Below are positions 1-7,918 of a stretch of 26,697 nt of DNA, piece after piece. The position numbers and the translations under genes are program-made. A model generated the notes under the pieces. It saw nothing but the letters and a program-made list of their open reading frames with translations, did no database searches and was not told where the DNA came from. The DNA lies in contig CAXBNV010000020.1 in NCBI GenBank assembly GCA_963977185.1, positions 1-26,697 of the forward strand, read 5' to 3'. Every line of letters starts with the position of its first letter. Positions within the stretch are counted from its first letter, which is position 1. Source of the stretch: CAXBNV01 sp963977185 (GTDB lineage: Bacteria > Pseudomonadota > Gammaproteobacteria > JAGOUU01).

Positions 1-263
1 CTGATAGATCAGAAAGACCTGCAAGATCTGATAGATCAGACAGACCTGCAAGATCTGATAGATCAGAAAGACCTGCAAGATCTGATAGATCAGACAGACC
101 TGCAAGATCAGATAGACCGGGAAGATCTGATAGATTTGAAAGATCAGATAGACCTGGAAGATCAGATAATAATTTTCCAAAAGGTAAAAATAGAAGCTCA
201 AATAAAAATAACACAAGAGATAATTCTAGCGGAAAACCTAGAAGAGATTCAAGAACCGCATAA
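1..263 (+). CDS. C-terminal fragment of a protein with an Arg/Ser/Asp repeat tail (5' end outside window)
   Basis: The reading frame with codons starting at position 3 is open to a TAA at 261-263, giving 86 visible residues. It begins with four 9-residue units that alternate between DRSERPARS and DRSDRPARS, then three 6-residue units (DRPGRS, DRFERS, DRPGRS), then a basic, Asn/Ser/Lys-rich tail ending SRTA. Arg-rich, charge-alternating disordered tails like this are typical of RNA-binding proteins, notably the C-terminal extension of DEAD-box RNA helicases (RhlE/DeaD/CsdA type). No helicase core lies inside the window, so that identity is a guess. The frame was chosen because the other plus frame open across the repeat continues past the low-complexity part without such a composition and because a terminator-like hairpin follows this stop. 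Confidence is good that it is coding and low for function. Confidence 0.6.
   Translation, partial: DRSERPARSDRSDRPARSDRSERPARSDRSDRPARSDRPGRSDRFERSDRPGRSDNNFPKGKNRSSNKNNTRDNSSGKPRRDSRTA
3..164 (+). repeat. In-frame tandem repeat: four 27-bp units then three 18-bp units
   Basis: Units start at 3, 30, 57 and 84 (27 bp each) and at 111, 129 and 147 (18 bp each). Units 1 and 3 are identical; units 2 and 4 differ only in their last base. Units 1/3 and 2/4 differ by the GAA/GAC (Glu/Asp) codon, so the array is also a 54-bp duplication. The 18-bp units are the 27-bp unit with three codons missing. Near-identity at the DNA level implies recent expansion. The array may continue upstream of the window. 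Confidence 0.9.
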
Positions 264-307
264 TAAAAAAATCCTGAGCTCTAGTTACTAAATAACTAGG
301 GCCCAAG
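264..307 (-). terminator. Rho-independent terminator candidate for the histone-like gene
   Basis: A hairpin with arms 281-287 (CTAGTTA) and 293-299 (TAACTAG) has a 5-base loop. It extends through a G-U and two G-C pairs to 278-302, and imperfectly further. Read on the minus strand it is followed closely by a T run (complement of the A run at 264-270). It therefore suits the minus-strand gene ending at 349 and also separates it from the plus-strand gene ending at 263. Confidence 0.6.
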
Positions 308-348
308 AAAACTAGGTCTATTAATGTCACCTATAAAATATACTTGCC

Positions 349-912
349 CTATTTATTTGTTCTTGGGTTTGTAGTTGTTTTTCTGCCACTTGCTGCTTTT
401 CTCACTGTACGCCTTGAAGATGCTCTTGTAGCCGACTTTTTTACAGCTTTTTTAGCTGCTGCTGCAGGTTTTTTAGATGCTGTAGTTTTTTTAGCAACTG
501 TTTTTTTACCAACAGTTTTTTTATTAGCCGTTGTTTTTTTAACTGTTTTTTTAGCAGGCTTCTTTTTAGCAACGGAAACTTTTGCTTTTTTAACAGTAGC
601 TTGAACTTTTTTCTTTTCAGCTTCTACTTTTTGCTTCATTTCTTTTCTAGCTGCTTCTACTTTTTGCTTCATTTCTTTTTTAGCAGCTTCTACTTTCTTT
701 TTTAGCTCTTTGCACATTGCAGTCATTTTTTTCACTTCTTTTTGAAGTTTTTCTTTTTCTGCTTTTACTTTATTATGCATTACTGCACTTACGCTTGCTA
801 CTTTTTTCACAACCTGCTTAACTACTCTTTTAGCTACAGGTTTTTTAGATACGCTTTTTTTAGCTACAGGTTTCCTTGTAGCTTTCTTTACTGTTTTTGT
901 TTTAGTAACCAT
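349..912 (-). CDS. Histone H1-like Lys/Ala-rich DNA-binding protein
   Basis: This 187-residue, extremely basic protein resembles the histone H1-like/AlgP-type group of bacterial proteins that bind and compact nucleic acid. The N-terminal ~45 residues are Lys/Val/Ala/Thr-rich. Residues about 46-110 form a charged helical, probably coiled-coil, segment with 11-residue repeats (KVEAAKKEMKQ, KVEAARKEMKQ, KVEAEKKKVQ-). The rest is a low-complexity tail of KK-T/A-V/T-AKK units ending in an Arg/Ser-rich piece. The start is well set: an AGGAG lies at 920-924, seven bases before the ATG, one of the few clear ribosome-binding sites in the window. Composition alone supports DNA binding; the precise role (nucleoid protein, or developmental chromatin protein as in Chlamydia and Coxiella) is inference. 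A terminator-like hairpin follows it. Confidence 0.8.
   Translation of the reverse strand: MVTKTKTVKKATRKPVAKKSVSKKPVAKRVVKQVVKKVASVSAVMHNKVKAEKEKLQKEVKKMTAMCKELKKKVEAAKKEMKQKVEAARKEMKQKVEAEKKKVQATVKKAKVSVAKKKPAKKTVKKTTANKKTVGKKTVAKKTTASKKPAAAAKKAVKKSATRASSRRTVRKAASGRKTTTNPRTNK
620..685 (-). repeat. Two near-identical 33-bp tandem repeats inside the histone-like gene
   Basis: Positions 620-652 and 653-685 differ only at the 3' end of the unit on the plus strand (CTAGCT versus TTAGCA). A shorter, degenerate third copy follows from 686. They encode the 11-residue coiled-coil repeats of the central segment, so the repeat length keeps frame and heptad-like spacing. Confidence 0.85.
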
Positions 913-948
913 AGTTATTCTCCTAATTTTCTTGGACAGTTATATACA

Positions 949-976
949 AAAATAGCACATTAATTTATTTAGTCAA
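949..976 (-). promoter_or_regulatory. Possible sigma-70 promoter of the histone-like gene
   Basis: On the minus strand TTGACT (976-971; five of six matches to the -35 consensus) is followed after 16 bases by TATTTT (954-949; four of six). An alternative -10, TATATA, lies at 946-941 without a good -35. In sequence this A/T-rich, such matches occur often by chance. Confidence 0.3.
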
Positions 977-1044
977 AAAAATCATTTTATTTTATTGGAC
1001 TTTTCAATAAAAAACCTTTTCGGTTATAGCTTAACTCTATTACT

Positions 1045-1079
1045 AAAATAAAATAAAAAAGTTTTTCTTATTTTATTTT
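1045..1079. repeat. 12-bp A/T inverted repeat
   Basis: AAAATAAAATAA at 1045-1056 is exactly complementary to TTATTTTATTTT at 1068-1079, with an 11-base spacer. It could form a weak hairpin in RNA of either strand. It could also be chance in sequence of this composition. Confidence 0.5.
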
Positions 1080-1081
1080 CA

Positions 1082-1108
1082 ATAGTTTTACTATAGTAAT
1101 TTACTATA
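1082..1108. promoter_or_regulatory. Nested ACTAT palindrome, operator candidate
   Basis: A perfect 12-bp palindrome, TTACTATAGTAA (1088-1099), is flanked on the left by ATAGT (1082-1086) and on the right by ACTAT (1103-1107), giving four half-sites of the same 5-mer in alternating orientation. Such an arrangement suggests binding by a dimeric regulator in the gap between two divergent genes. No regulator is identified. Confidence 0.35.
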
Positions 1109-1267
1109 TTAATTTTTTAATATTCAGCTTTCAGTAATTTTTTATTTAGTCGTTATATATGTAGTAAAAATAAATATACTTTTTATCTAATAAATAATTA
1201 ATTAATATTTATTAAATATATCAGCTTGTTATATTTTATATTTTTTTAAATTTTTAAATTTTTAAAT

Positions 1268-3634
1268 ATGAATAATTTTATAAACTCAAAAAATAATAAG
1301 TTATATCTGGAAAAAAGCCTTCCAAAACAGTTGTTTTTGTTGCCTATAATAGACAAACCATTTTTTCCAATGCAATATGCACAAATAATAATAGATGATA
1401 GTTCAACAAAAAAAACCATAGAAAAAATCAATCAACAAAAAATATCATATGCCGGTATTGTATTAAACAATAGCTCCGATGATAATGGTCAAATTAACAA
1501 AAAAGAATTTGAAAAAATTGGAACTCTTGTCAAAATTAAAGATATTGTGCCTTATGATGATCAATATCAAGCAACAGCCATAGGACTATACCGATTTAGA
1601 ATTAAAAAATGGATAAATAGTAAAAGCCCATATTTAGTTGAAGTTGAATATATTATTGATGATTTAGAACTATATAATTTAACAGAAATTCAAGTTTATA
1701 CTAATACTATATTAAGCATTCTTAAATCATTCATTCCTATAAATCCTATTTATTATGAACAAGTTAAACTATTTTTACATGATGAAAAGTGTTATAGCCC
1801 AACTAATTTAGCTGATTTTTCCGTATCTATTACAACCTCTGAAAATGATGAACTGCAAAATTTTTTAAGTGAAATAAATGTTATAAAAAGACTAAAAATT
1901 TGTATTGATATTTTAAAGCGTGAACTTGAAGTAGTTAAAATAAAAGATACTGTTAAATATGAAATTAAAAACAAATTATTAGAACATAATAGAGAGTTTT
2001 TTTTAAAAGAAATATTAAAATCGATTCAAACAGAATTAGGTATATATAAAGATGATCGGAGCGCAGATATTGATAATTTTAAAAGTAAAATACCTGCATT
2101 AAATATTCCTGAAAAATTACTTCATAAAATAAATGAAGAATTAAATAAATTGTCAATTCTTGAACCTGGATCTCCTGATTACATGATCACAAGAAGCTAT
2201 CTTGATGTAGTAAGCTCTTTACCATGGAATAAGTACTCTAAAGATAAAACTAACCTAAATTTAGCTAAAAAAATTCTTAATCAAGATCATGAGGGATTAG
2301 ATTATATAAAAAATCGTATTTTAGAATTTATTGCAGTAAGATCATTAAAAGGTGAAATTGCTGGATCTATATTATTACTAGTAGGCCCTCCTGGAGTAGG
2401 AAAAACATCAATAGGTAAATCTATAGCAAAAGCACTTAATAGAAAATTTTTTAGATTTTCTGTTGGTGGCATGCGTGATGAAGCTGAAATCAAAGGGCAT
2501 AGAAGAACTTATATAGGAGCCATGCCAGGTAAAATAATTCAAGCATTAATAGATGTACAAACTGCAAACCCTGTTATTATGCTCGATGAAATTGATAAAA
2601 TCGGCGCATCCTATCAAGGTGATCCAGCAGCATCATTATTAGAAGTTCTAGATTCAGAGCAGAACTTTGATTTTCTAGATCATTATTTAGATTTACGATT
2701 TGATTTGTCAAAAGTTTTATTTATATGTACAGCAAACCAAATTGATACAATACCGCAAGCATTATCTGATAGGATGGAAATTTTAAGACTTTCAGGTTAT
2801 ATAACAGATGAAAAAATAGAAATAGCTAAAAAACATTTACTTCCAAAACTTATATCAATACTTGGACTTAAAGAAAATCAAATCACAATAAGTGATGCAT
2901 CTTTAAAATTTATTATAGATGGCTATGCAAGAGAATCTGGGGTCAGAAGTTTAGAGCATAAACTGTTAGAAATTCTTAGAAGAATTGTTATGCAGTATGT
3001 AAAAAATAAAAATAAAAAACATTTCAGTATAACTGTAAAAAATATACCGAATTATCTTGGTGATCCTATTTTTCAAGATGAACAGCAATTATATGGTATA
3101 GGAATAGTAACAGGACTTGCATGGACAACTATGGGAGGAGAAACCCTAACAATTGAAGCATCTAAAATTCATACCAATAAAAGAGGTTTTCGCATTACTG
3201 GTAATTTAGGTGATGTTATGCGAGAATCAGCAGAAATAGCTATAAGCTATATATCTGCAAATATTAAAAAATATAATATTCCTTATGATTTTTTTGAAAA
3301 TTCTTTAATTCATCTTCATGTTCCTGAGGGAGCAACACCTAAAGATGGTCCATCTGCTGGTATGACTATGGCAACAGCTCTGCTTTCTTTAGCTTTAAAC
3401 AAACCTATTAAAAAACATATTGCTATGACAGGTGAAATTACTTTAACAGGTCATATATTAGGTGTAGGAGGAGTTCGTGAAAAAATCATTGCTGCAAGAA
3501 GGGTTAAAGTTAAAGAAATAATTTTACCAGAATCAGTCAAAGTAGATTTTAAAGAATTACCATCTTATCTTAAAGCAAAAATTAAAGTTCATTATGTGTC
3601 ACATTTTAATGAAATTATTAAATTAATATTTTAG
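1268..3634 (+). CDS. lon: ATP-dependent protease Lon
   Basis: Lon is the cytosolic AAA+ serine protease that degrades damaged proteins and short-lived regulators. The 788-residue length fits the family (E. coli 784). The N-terminal substrate-binding domain begins with the typical LFLLPIIDKPFFPMQ-type stretch. The AAA+ domain has a Walker A GPPGVGKT at residues 373-380 and a Walker B MLDEID at 438-443. The protease domain has the catalytic Ser696 in DGPSAG and Lys739 in GGVREK, 43 residues apart as in E. coli Lon (Ser679/Lys722), so it should be active. The ATG at 1268 lacks a Shine-Dalgarno but matches the family N-terminus. The last codon and stop overlap the stop of the convergent Rieske gene (3631-3634). 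Confidence 0.97.
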   Translation: MNNFINSKNNKLYLEKSLPKQLFLLPIIDKPFFPMQYAQIIIDDSSTKKTIEKINQQKISYAGIVLNNSSDDNGQINKKEFEKIGTLVKIKDIVPYDDQYQATAIGLYRFRIKKWINSKSPYLVEVEYIIDDLELYNLTEIQVYTNTILSILKSFIPINPIYYEQVKLFLHDEKCYSPTNLADFSVSITTSENDELQNFLSEINVIKRLKICIDILKRELEVVKIKDTVKYEIKNKLLEHNREFFLKEILKSIQTELGIYKDDRSADIDNFKSKIPALNIPEKLLHKINEELNKLSILEPGSPDYMITRSYLDVVSSLPWNKYSKDKTNLNLAKKILNQDHEGLDYIKNRILEFIAVRSLKGEIAGSILLLVGPPGVGKTSIGKSIAKALNRKFFRFSVGGMRDEAEIKGHRRTYIGAMPGKIIQALIDVQTANPVIMLDEIDKIGASYQGDPAASLLEVLDSEQNFDFLDHYLDLRFDLSKVLFICTANQIDTIPQALSDRMEILRLSGYITDEKIEIAKKHLLPKLISILGLKENQITISDASLKFIIDGYARESGVRSLEHKLLEILRRIVMQYVKNKNKKHFSITVKNIPNYLGDPIFQDEQQLYGIGIVTGLAWTTMGGETLTIEASKIHTNKRGFRITGNLGDVMRESAEIAISYISANIKKYNIPYDFFENSLIHLHVPEGATPKDGPSAGMTMATALLSLALNKPIKKHIAMTGEITLTGHILGVGGVREKIIAARRVKVKEIILPESVKVDFKELPSYLKAKIKVHYVSHFNEIIKLIF

Positions 3635-3966
3635 CCTTCTTCATACTCAGGCTCATCCCAAATTTGAACTAATGATTCATGTATTCTAACTTTATATATA
3701 GGTAAATCTTCAAATGCTGGCGGTGTCAAAGCTTTACCTGTTTTCAAACAAAATTTAGCATCGTGTAGAGGACATTTAATATTACACTCTTTTAAATCAA
3801 CTTCTCCATCATCTAATTCATAATCAGCATGGGTACAAAAGTGATCAACAGCATAATAATTATTATCTATTTTAAAGATTAAAACATCTGTATCATCTAA
3901 TTCTACAAGTTTTCTAGTATTATCTTCAAAATCAGAATCTTTGCATACATCAATCCACTCAGCCAT
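3631..3966 (-). CDS. Rieske-type [2Fe-2S] ferredoxin at the end of the SUF operon
   Basis: This small (111-residue) soluble Rieske protein resembles the ferredoxin components of aromatic dioxygenases. The cluster ligands are visible: C44-x-H46 and C65-x2-H68 (CTH ... CPLH). There is no membrane anchor, so it should be a cytosolic electron carrier. It starts seven bases downstream of the sufT stop with no Shine-Dalgarno and is evidently co-transcribed with it. A Rieske protein next to sufT suggests either an electron donor for cluster assembly or a client protein; this is inference from context. Its stop lies inside the end of the convergent lon gene, leaving no room for an intergenic terminator. 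Confidence 0.9.
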   Translation of the reverse strand: MAEWIDVCKDSDFEDNTRKLVELDDTDVLIFKIDNNYYAVDHFCTHADYELDDGEVDLKECNIKCPLHDAKFCLKTGKALTPPAFEDLPIYKVRIHESLVQIWDEPEYEEG

Positions 3967-3972
3967 TTTATT

Positions 3973-4548
3973 TTATAACATCCCTAATTGTAATTTAGCC
4001 TCATCAGTCATCATATCTTGACTCCATTGAGGATCCCATACTAATTGTACTTCTACTTCAAAAACATTTACTAATTTTAATAATTTAGTCCTAACATCTT
4101 CAACTAATACAGGCCCCATACCACAGCCTGGCGCGGTTAAAGTCATATCAATTAAAACTTTACTACCACCTGTTTTTAAGAGCTCAATAGTAACATTATA
4201 AATTAGCCCCAAAGAAACTATATCAACTGGTATTTCAGGATCATAACAAGTGCTTAAAGTATTCCAAATCTCTTCTTCATCAATACTACCATCACCGATT
4301 ATTTCTTTTGTCTTAGCTATATCTACACTAGAACTATTATATTTTTCAAAGCCTAAAGCATCTCTATCCTTTGCATCAATTCTAGCCAAATTGCCATTAA
4401 TATATACAGTATAATTACCACCTAACTCTTGTGTAATAACAACTTTATCACCTTTAGGTAAAAAAACTGGTATGCCATTTGGTATTAATATAGCATCAAC
4501 ATCTCTTGATAACTCTATAGTATTACTTTTTGTATTCTGTTCACTCAT
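3973..4548 (-). CDS. sufT: Fe-S cluster assembly protein SufT (DUF59/MIP18 domain)
   Basis: The length (191 residues) and two-part structure fit SufT. An N-terminal ~80-residue domain is followed by a DUF59/MIP18 domain. In the latter, DPEIPVDIVSLGLIY (103-117) and TAPGCGMGPVL (138-148, with the conserved Cys142) are characteristic. SufT acts as a maturation or accessory factor when iron-sulfur demand is high, probably passing clusters from the SufBCD scaffold to target proteins. It lies 26 bases after sufS and just before the Rieske gene. The ATG has no strong ribosome-binding site but begins the natural reading frame. Confidence 0.93.
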   Translation of the reverse strand: MSEQNTKSNTIELSRDVDAILIPNGIPVFLPKGDKVVITQELGGNYTVYINGNLARIDAKDRDALGFEKYNSSSVDIAKTKEIIGDGSIDEEEIWNTLSTCYDPEIPVDIVSLGLIYNVTIELLKTGGSKVLIDMTLTAPGCGMGPVLVEDVRTKLLKLVNVFEVEVQLVWDPQWSQDMMTDEAKLQLGML

Positions 4549-4574
4549 AATATAACTAATTTACTTCTAATACT

Positions 4575-5843
4575 TTAATCAACTAATATTTTAATAACTT
4601 TTTTTAATGCCTCTATAAAAATATCGACATCTTCTTTAGTATTATAAAAGCTTAATGATGCTCTTATAGTTCCTGATATCTTTAAGCTTTCCATAAGCGG
4701 CATATTGCAATGATGCCCTGTTCTGACGGCTACTCCATATTGATCTAATAAAGTGCCTACATCTTGAGAGTTTAAATTTTCTAGAACAAAAGATAATATC
4801 GGAGCTTTACTAGATAAATCTGTATAACCTACAATTTTAATTTTAATTAACTCAGATATTTCTATAAATCTTTCTAATAAATAATTATATAATTCATGCT
4901 CTGTTTTATTTATATAATCATAACCAATATCATTAATATAATCTATTGCAGCAGATAAACCTATCGCTCCTGCAATATTTGGAGTTCCAGCTTCAAATTT
5001 ATATGGAGGAACTTGATATTCTGTTTTATCAAAGCTAACTTTACTTATCATCTCTCCTCCACCTTGATATGGAGGCATTTTATTAAGCCAATGAGATTTA
5101 GCATATAAACCTCCTATACCTGTTGGACCTAACATTTTATGACCAGAAAACACGTAAAAATCACAATCTAAATCTTTAACATCAACTTTCATGTGCGGCA
5201 CAGCTTGCGCACCATCTATTAAAACTGGAATATTATGTTCTTTGGCTATATCTATAATATCCTTTACCGGGTTAATTACTCCTAAAGAATTCGCAACATG
5301 TACTATGCTAATTAATTTAGTTTTATTTGTAATTAATTTTTTAAGACTATCTAGTTTTAATTGGCCAGATACAACTTCAATATTTTTATTATTGTTTAAA
5401 TAATGAACATCTAAATCTATATCAATAATCTTTAATTTGATACCAATATATTTTTCTAAAAGCTGCCATGGAACAATATTAGCATGATGCTCCATAGTAG
5501 ATATAATAACCTCATCGCCTTTTTGTAAATAATCTAACCTTGATAAACAAGATGAGATAAGATTAATGCCCTCTGTTGTACCTTTAGTAAAAACTATATT
5601 ATCAGGACCATCTGCATTAATAAGCTTAGCTGTTTTATTACGAGCATTTTCATAAAGCTCTGTTGCAACATCACCTAAATAATGATGAGCTCTATGAATA
5701 TTAGCGTTATATTTTTTATAATAATCGCTGATAGAATCAATGACACTAATTGGCTTTTGTGATGTTGCGCTATTGTCAAAATACACAAGCTTATTGTCAT
5801 TAACTTTTTGATTTAATATAACAAAGTCTTCTTTGTAGTTCAT
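4575..5843 (-). CDS. sufS: Cysteine desulfurase SufS
   Basis: SufS is a PLP-dependent enzyme that takes sulfur from L-cysteine as a persulfide for iron-sulfur assembly, releasing alanine. Visible landmarks are the PLP-lysine in SGHK (Lys236), the preceding DGAQAVPH segment (210-217), His120 of EHHAN, and the active-site cysteine in RTGHHC (Cys379). At 422 residues it is slightly longer than E. coli SufS (406), mainly because of an Asn/Lys-rich insertion at about 145-160. It starts 23 bases after the sufD stop. No SufE or SufU partner is encoded in this operon, so the persulfide acceptor must be elsewhere or be replaced. Confidence 0.95.
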   Translation of the reverse strand: MNYKEDFVILNQKVNDNKLVYFDNSATSQKPISVIDSISDYYKKYNANIHRAHHYLGDVATELYENARNKTAKLINADGPDNIVFTKGTTEGINLISSCLSRLDYLQKGDEVIISTMEHHANIVPWQLLEKYIGIKLKIIDIDLDVHYLNNNKNIEVVSGQLKLDSLKKLITNKTKLISIVHVANSLGVINPVKDIIDIAKEHNIPVLIDGAQAVPHMKVDVKDLDCDFYVFSGHKMLGPTGIGGLYAKSHWLNKMPPYQGGGEMISKVSFDKTEYQVPPYKFEAGTPNIAGAIGLSAAIDYINDIGYDYINKTEHELYNYLLERFIEISELIKIKIVGYTDLSSKAPILSFVLENLNSQDVGTLLDQYGVAVRTGHHCNMPLMESLKISGTIRASLSFYNTKEDVDIFIEALKKVIKILVD

Positions 5844-5866
5844 TCTATAATTTAATATATTAGTCT

Positions 5867-7165
5867 TTAATTTATTTTTAAAATATCTAAGATAAAATGC
5901 TTTAATTTAGAATTTAAATTTTTATCTAATTCTATTATTTCACCCAAGAAAGCCTCTATTAGAATTTTTCTTGCTTCAAAATAAGATAAACCTCTACTTT
6001 GTAAATAGAATAAGGCATCATTATCCAAACTACCTATAGTAGTGCCATGACTACATTTCACATCATCATTATAGATTTTAAGCTCGGGTTTTGTGTAAAT
6101 ATTAGCATTATCAGAAAGTAATAAGTTTTTATTACTCATTCTAGCATCTGTATTAGATGCTTTTTGTTTAACAACTATACTGCCATTCAATACAGCTGTA
6201 CTTTTATCATCAGCAATACCTTTGTAATTTTCAAAACTAGAACAGTTTTTTACATTATGGTTAACTCGAGTATTTACATCTATATATTGCTTGCTATCAG
6301 AATTAATTATTCCATATAAACCACAAAAAGCATGCTCTTTATTTAAATCAACTCTTATAATATCTTTACTAAACAAAGAACCATATGAAAAATTATAAAA
6401 TTTAAAGCTAGACTTTTCATTTTGATTTACCTGAAAATAAGAAAAATTATATGAGCTTAAATTTTGATTCTGCGTTTTATATAAATTTAATTCTGAATTA
6501 TCGCCTAATAGTATCTCTGTATTGTTATTTAAAAAATATTGTTCATTACTATTATCTAAGTCCAAATAATTTATAAAAATTTGAGCTGTAGAATTTTTTT
6601 CTAAAATAATATAGTTTTTTAAATTATTTATATAATTATTACTAGTTTGATTATTAATAAATATTATATTAATTGGCTTTTCTAATTTAATATTTTCAAT
6701 AATAGATATATAAAAACCATCTGTAAAATTAGCATTATTCAACGCTTGAAAGTAATTATCTATATTTTCTTTTTTAGAATCTAAAAACTCTATAAAATTT
6801 TCAGATTCCATATATTGATTAATACTACCAATAAAAACATCATGATTTAATTTTACTAAATCATGATTAGGATTGTTTATTGAATAAAACTTTCCTGAAA
6901 TAAATACTATATTGTAACAATTATCTAAATATAGACTCTCAAGTTTTTCGTTTAAATTATTTATGTCTAAAATATCATTAAGCTTTAAACTCTCTTGCTC
7001 ATTAACAGTAAATTTATTTTTTTTTATAAAATTTAACTTGTTATATTTCCAATCTTCATTATTATTCAGCTTTAAAAAATTTTCAGAAACTAAATCTTTA
7101 AAATGATTTTTATATTTTATAATAGAGTCTGGCATATTAATCTCAACTTTATTTGCTTGCATCAT
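5867..7165 (-). CDS. sufD: Fe-S scaffold subunit SufD
   Basis: SufD pairs with SufB to form the scaffold on which clusters are built, with SufC as ATPase. The N-terminal half (about 1-250) is Asn/Leu/Lys-rich and poorly conserved, usual for SufD. The C-terminal beta-helix core is clear: conserved runs lie around 292-345, and the CSHGTTIG motif puts Cys371 and His373 at the SufB-SufD interface positions. The 432 residues match E. coli SufD (423). The start ATG directly abuts the sufC stop (TAAATG), a tight translational junction; a second ATG follows immediately and could be used instead. Confidence 0.93.
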   Translation of the reverse strand: MMQANKVEINMPDSIIKYKNHFKDLVSENFLKLNNNEDWKYNKLNFIKKNKFTVNEQESLKLNDILDINNLNEKLESLYLDNCYNIVFISGKFYSINNPNHDLVKLNHDVFIGSINQYMESENFIEFLDSKKENIDNYFQALNNANFTDGFYISIIENIKLEKPINIIFINNQTSNNYINNLKNYIILEKNSTAQIFINYLDLDNSNEQYFLNNNTEILLGDNSELNLYKTQNQNLSSYNFSYFQVNQNEKSSFKFYNFSYGSLFSKDIIRVDLNKEHAFCGLYGIINSDSKQYIDVNTRVNHNVKNCSSFENYKGIADDKSTAVLNGSIVVKQKASNTDARMSNKNLLLSDNANIYTKPELKIYNDDVKCSHGTTIGSLDNDALFYLQSRGLSYFEARKILIEAFLGEIIELDKNLNSKLKHFILDILKIN

Positions 7166-7912
7166 TTACGCGCTCTCCAGCCAACTATACCCTTTAGATT
7201 CTAGCTCATCTGCAAGCTCAATACCGCCTGATTTTACAATTTTTCCATTAGCTAAAACATGAATATAATCTGGCTTTATATACTCTAATAGTCTTTTATA
7301 ATGCGTAATAATTAAAAAAGAACTGTCTTTACGTAAAGAATTAACTCCTTCTGATATTACTTTTAAAGCATCAATATCTAAACCAGAATCTATTTCATCT
7401 AAAATTCCAAGCTTAGGCTCTAATAATAACATCTGTAATATTTCATTACGCTTTTTCTCACCCCCAGAAAAACCCTCATTAACTGACCTATATAATAATT
7501 GCTCATCAATATTTAAATAAGCCGCCTTTTCACGAATTTCTTTTAAAAATGGTATAGCATCAACATCATCTAAACCTTTTGCTTTTCTACTGGCATTAAC
7601 GATAGATTTGAAAAAATTAATATTACTCACACCTGGAATTTCAACAGGATATTGAAAAGATAAAAATACTCCTAATAAAGCTCTTTCATTTGCAGATAAC
7701 TCTAATAAATTTTTTCCATCAAAAATAATTTCTCCTTTAGTCACTTCATAATCATCTTTACCAGCAAGAATATTTGATAAAGTACTTTTACCTGTTCCAT
7801 TAGGGCCCATTATCACATGAACTTCATTAGTATTAATTTTTAAATTAACACCTTTTAATATTTCTTTGTTTTTTATACTTGCGTGTAAATTTTTTATTTC
7901 TAACATACTCAT
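7166..7912 (-). CDS. sufC: SUF system ATPase SufC
   Basis: SufC is an ABC-type ATPase without a membrane partner that drives conformational change in SufBCD. Landmarks are Walker A GPNGTGKST (36-44), the signature FSGGEKKR (148-155), Walker B GILDEIDSGLD (169-179, catalytic Glu173) and the switch His204. The FSGGEKKRNEILQ form is specific for SufC. Length (248) equals the E. coli protein. The start is six bases after the sufB stop; two ATG codons two residues apart are possible, and the first is used here. Confidence 0.97.
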   Translation of the reverse strand: MSMLEIKNLHASIKNKEILKGVNLKINTNEVHVIMGPNGTGKSTLSNILAGKDDYEVTKGEIIFDGKNLLELSANERALLGVFLSFQYPVEIPGVSNINFFKSIVNASRKAKGLDDVDAIPFLKEIREKAAYLNIDEQLLYRSVNEGFSGGEKKRNEILQMLLLEPKLGILDEIDSGLDIDALKVISEGVNSLRKDSSFLIITHYKRLLEYIKPDYIHVLANGKIVKSGGIELADELESKGYSWLESA

Positions 7913-7918
7913 AATTAA

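Larger units (their letters stand above)
925..1267. other. A/T-rich divergent intergenic region between histone-like gene and lon
   Basis: These 343 bases carry no plausible gene. They hold the histone-like gene's ribosome-binding site end and weak promoter (949-976), a 12-bp A/T-only inverted repeat (1045-1056 with 1068-1079) and a nested palindrome (1082-1108). The last ~60 bases before lon are almost only A and T, including a repeated AAATTTTT element at about 1248-1266. I see no heat-shock (sigma-32) promoter and no Shine-Dalgarno for lon. Confidence 0.6.

Noticed and set aside
3..164. CRISPR-like regular repeat array
   Set aside because: There are no unique spacers between units; the array is coding and in frame.
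1..291. Second plus-strand open frame (LIDQ/DLQD repeats) across the tandem array
   Set aside because: Units of 27 and 18 bp keep every frame open once one unit lacks stops. The Arg/Ser/Asp frame gives a biologically typical basic tail and ends before the hairpin.
344..604. Plus-strand open frame rich in Phe, Leu and Val
   Set aside because: It is the antisense of the Lys/Ala-rich histone-like gene; the hydrophobic composition is the mirror of Lys codons and it lacks a ribosome-binding site.
1246..1431. Minus-strand open frame over the start of lon
   Set aside because: It overlaps the conserved start of lon and arises from A/T-rich sequence with few stops.
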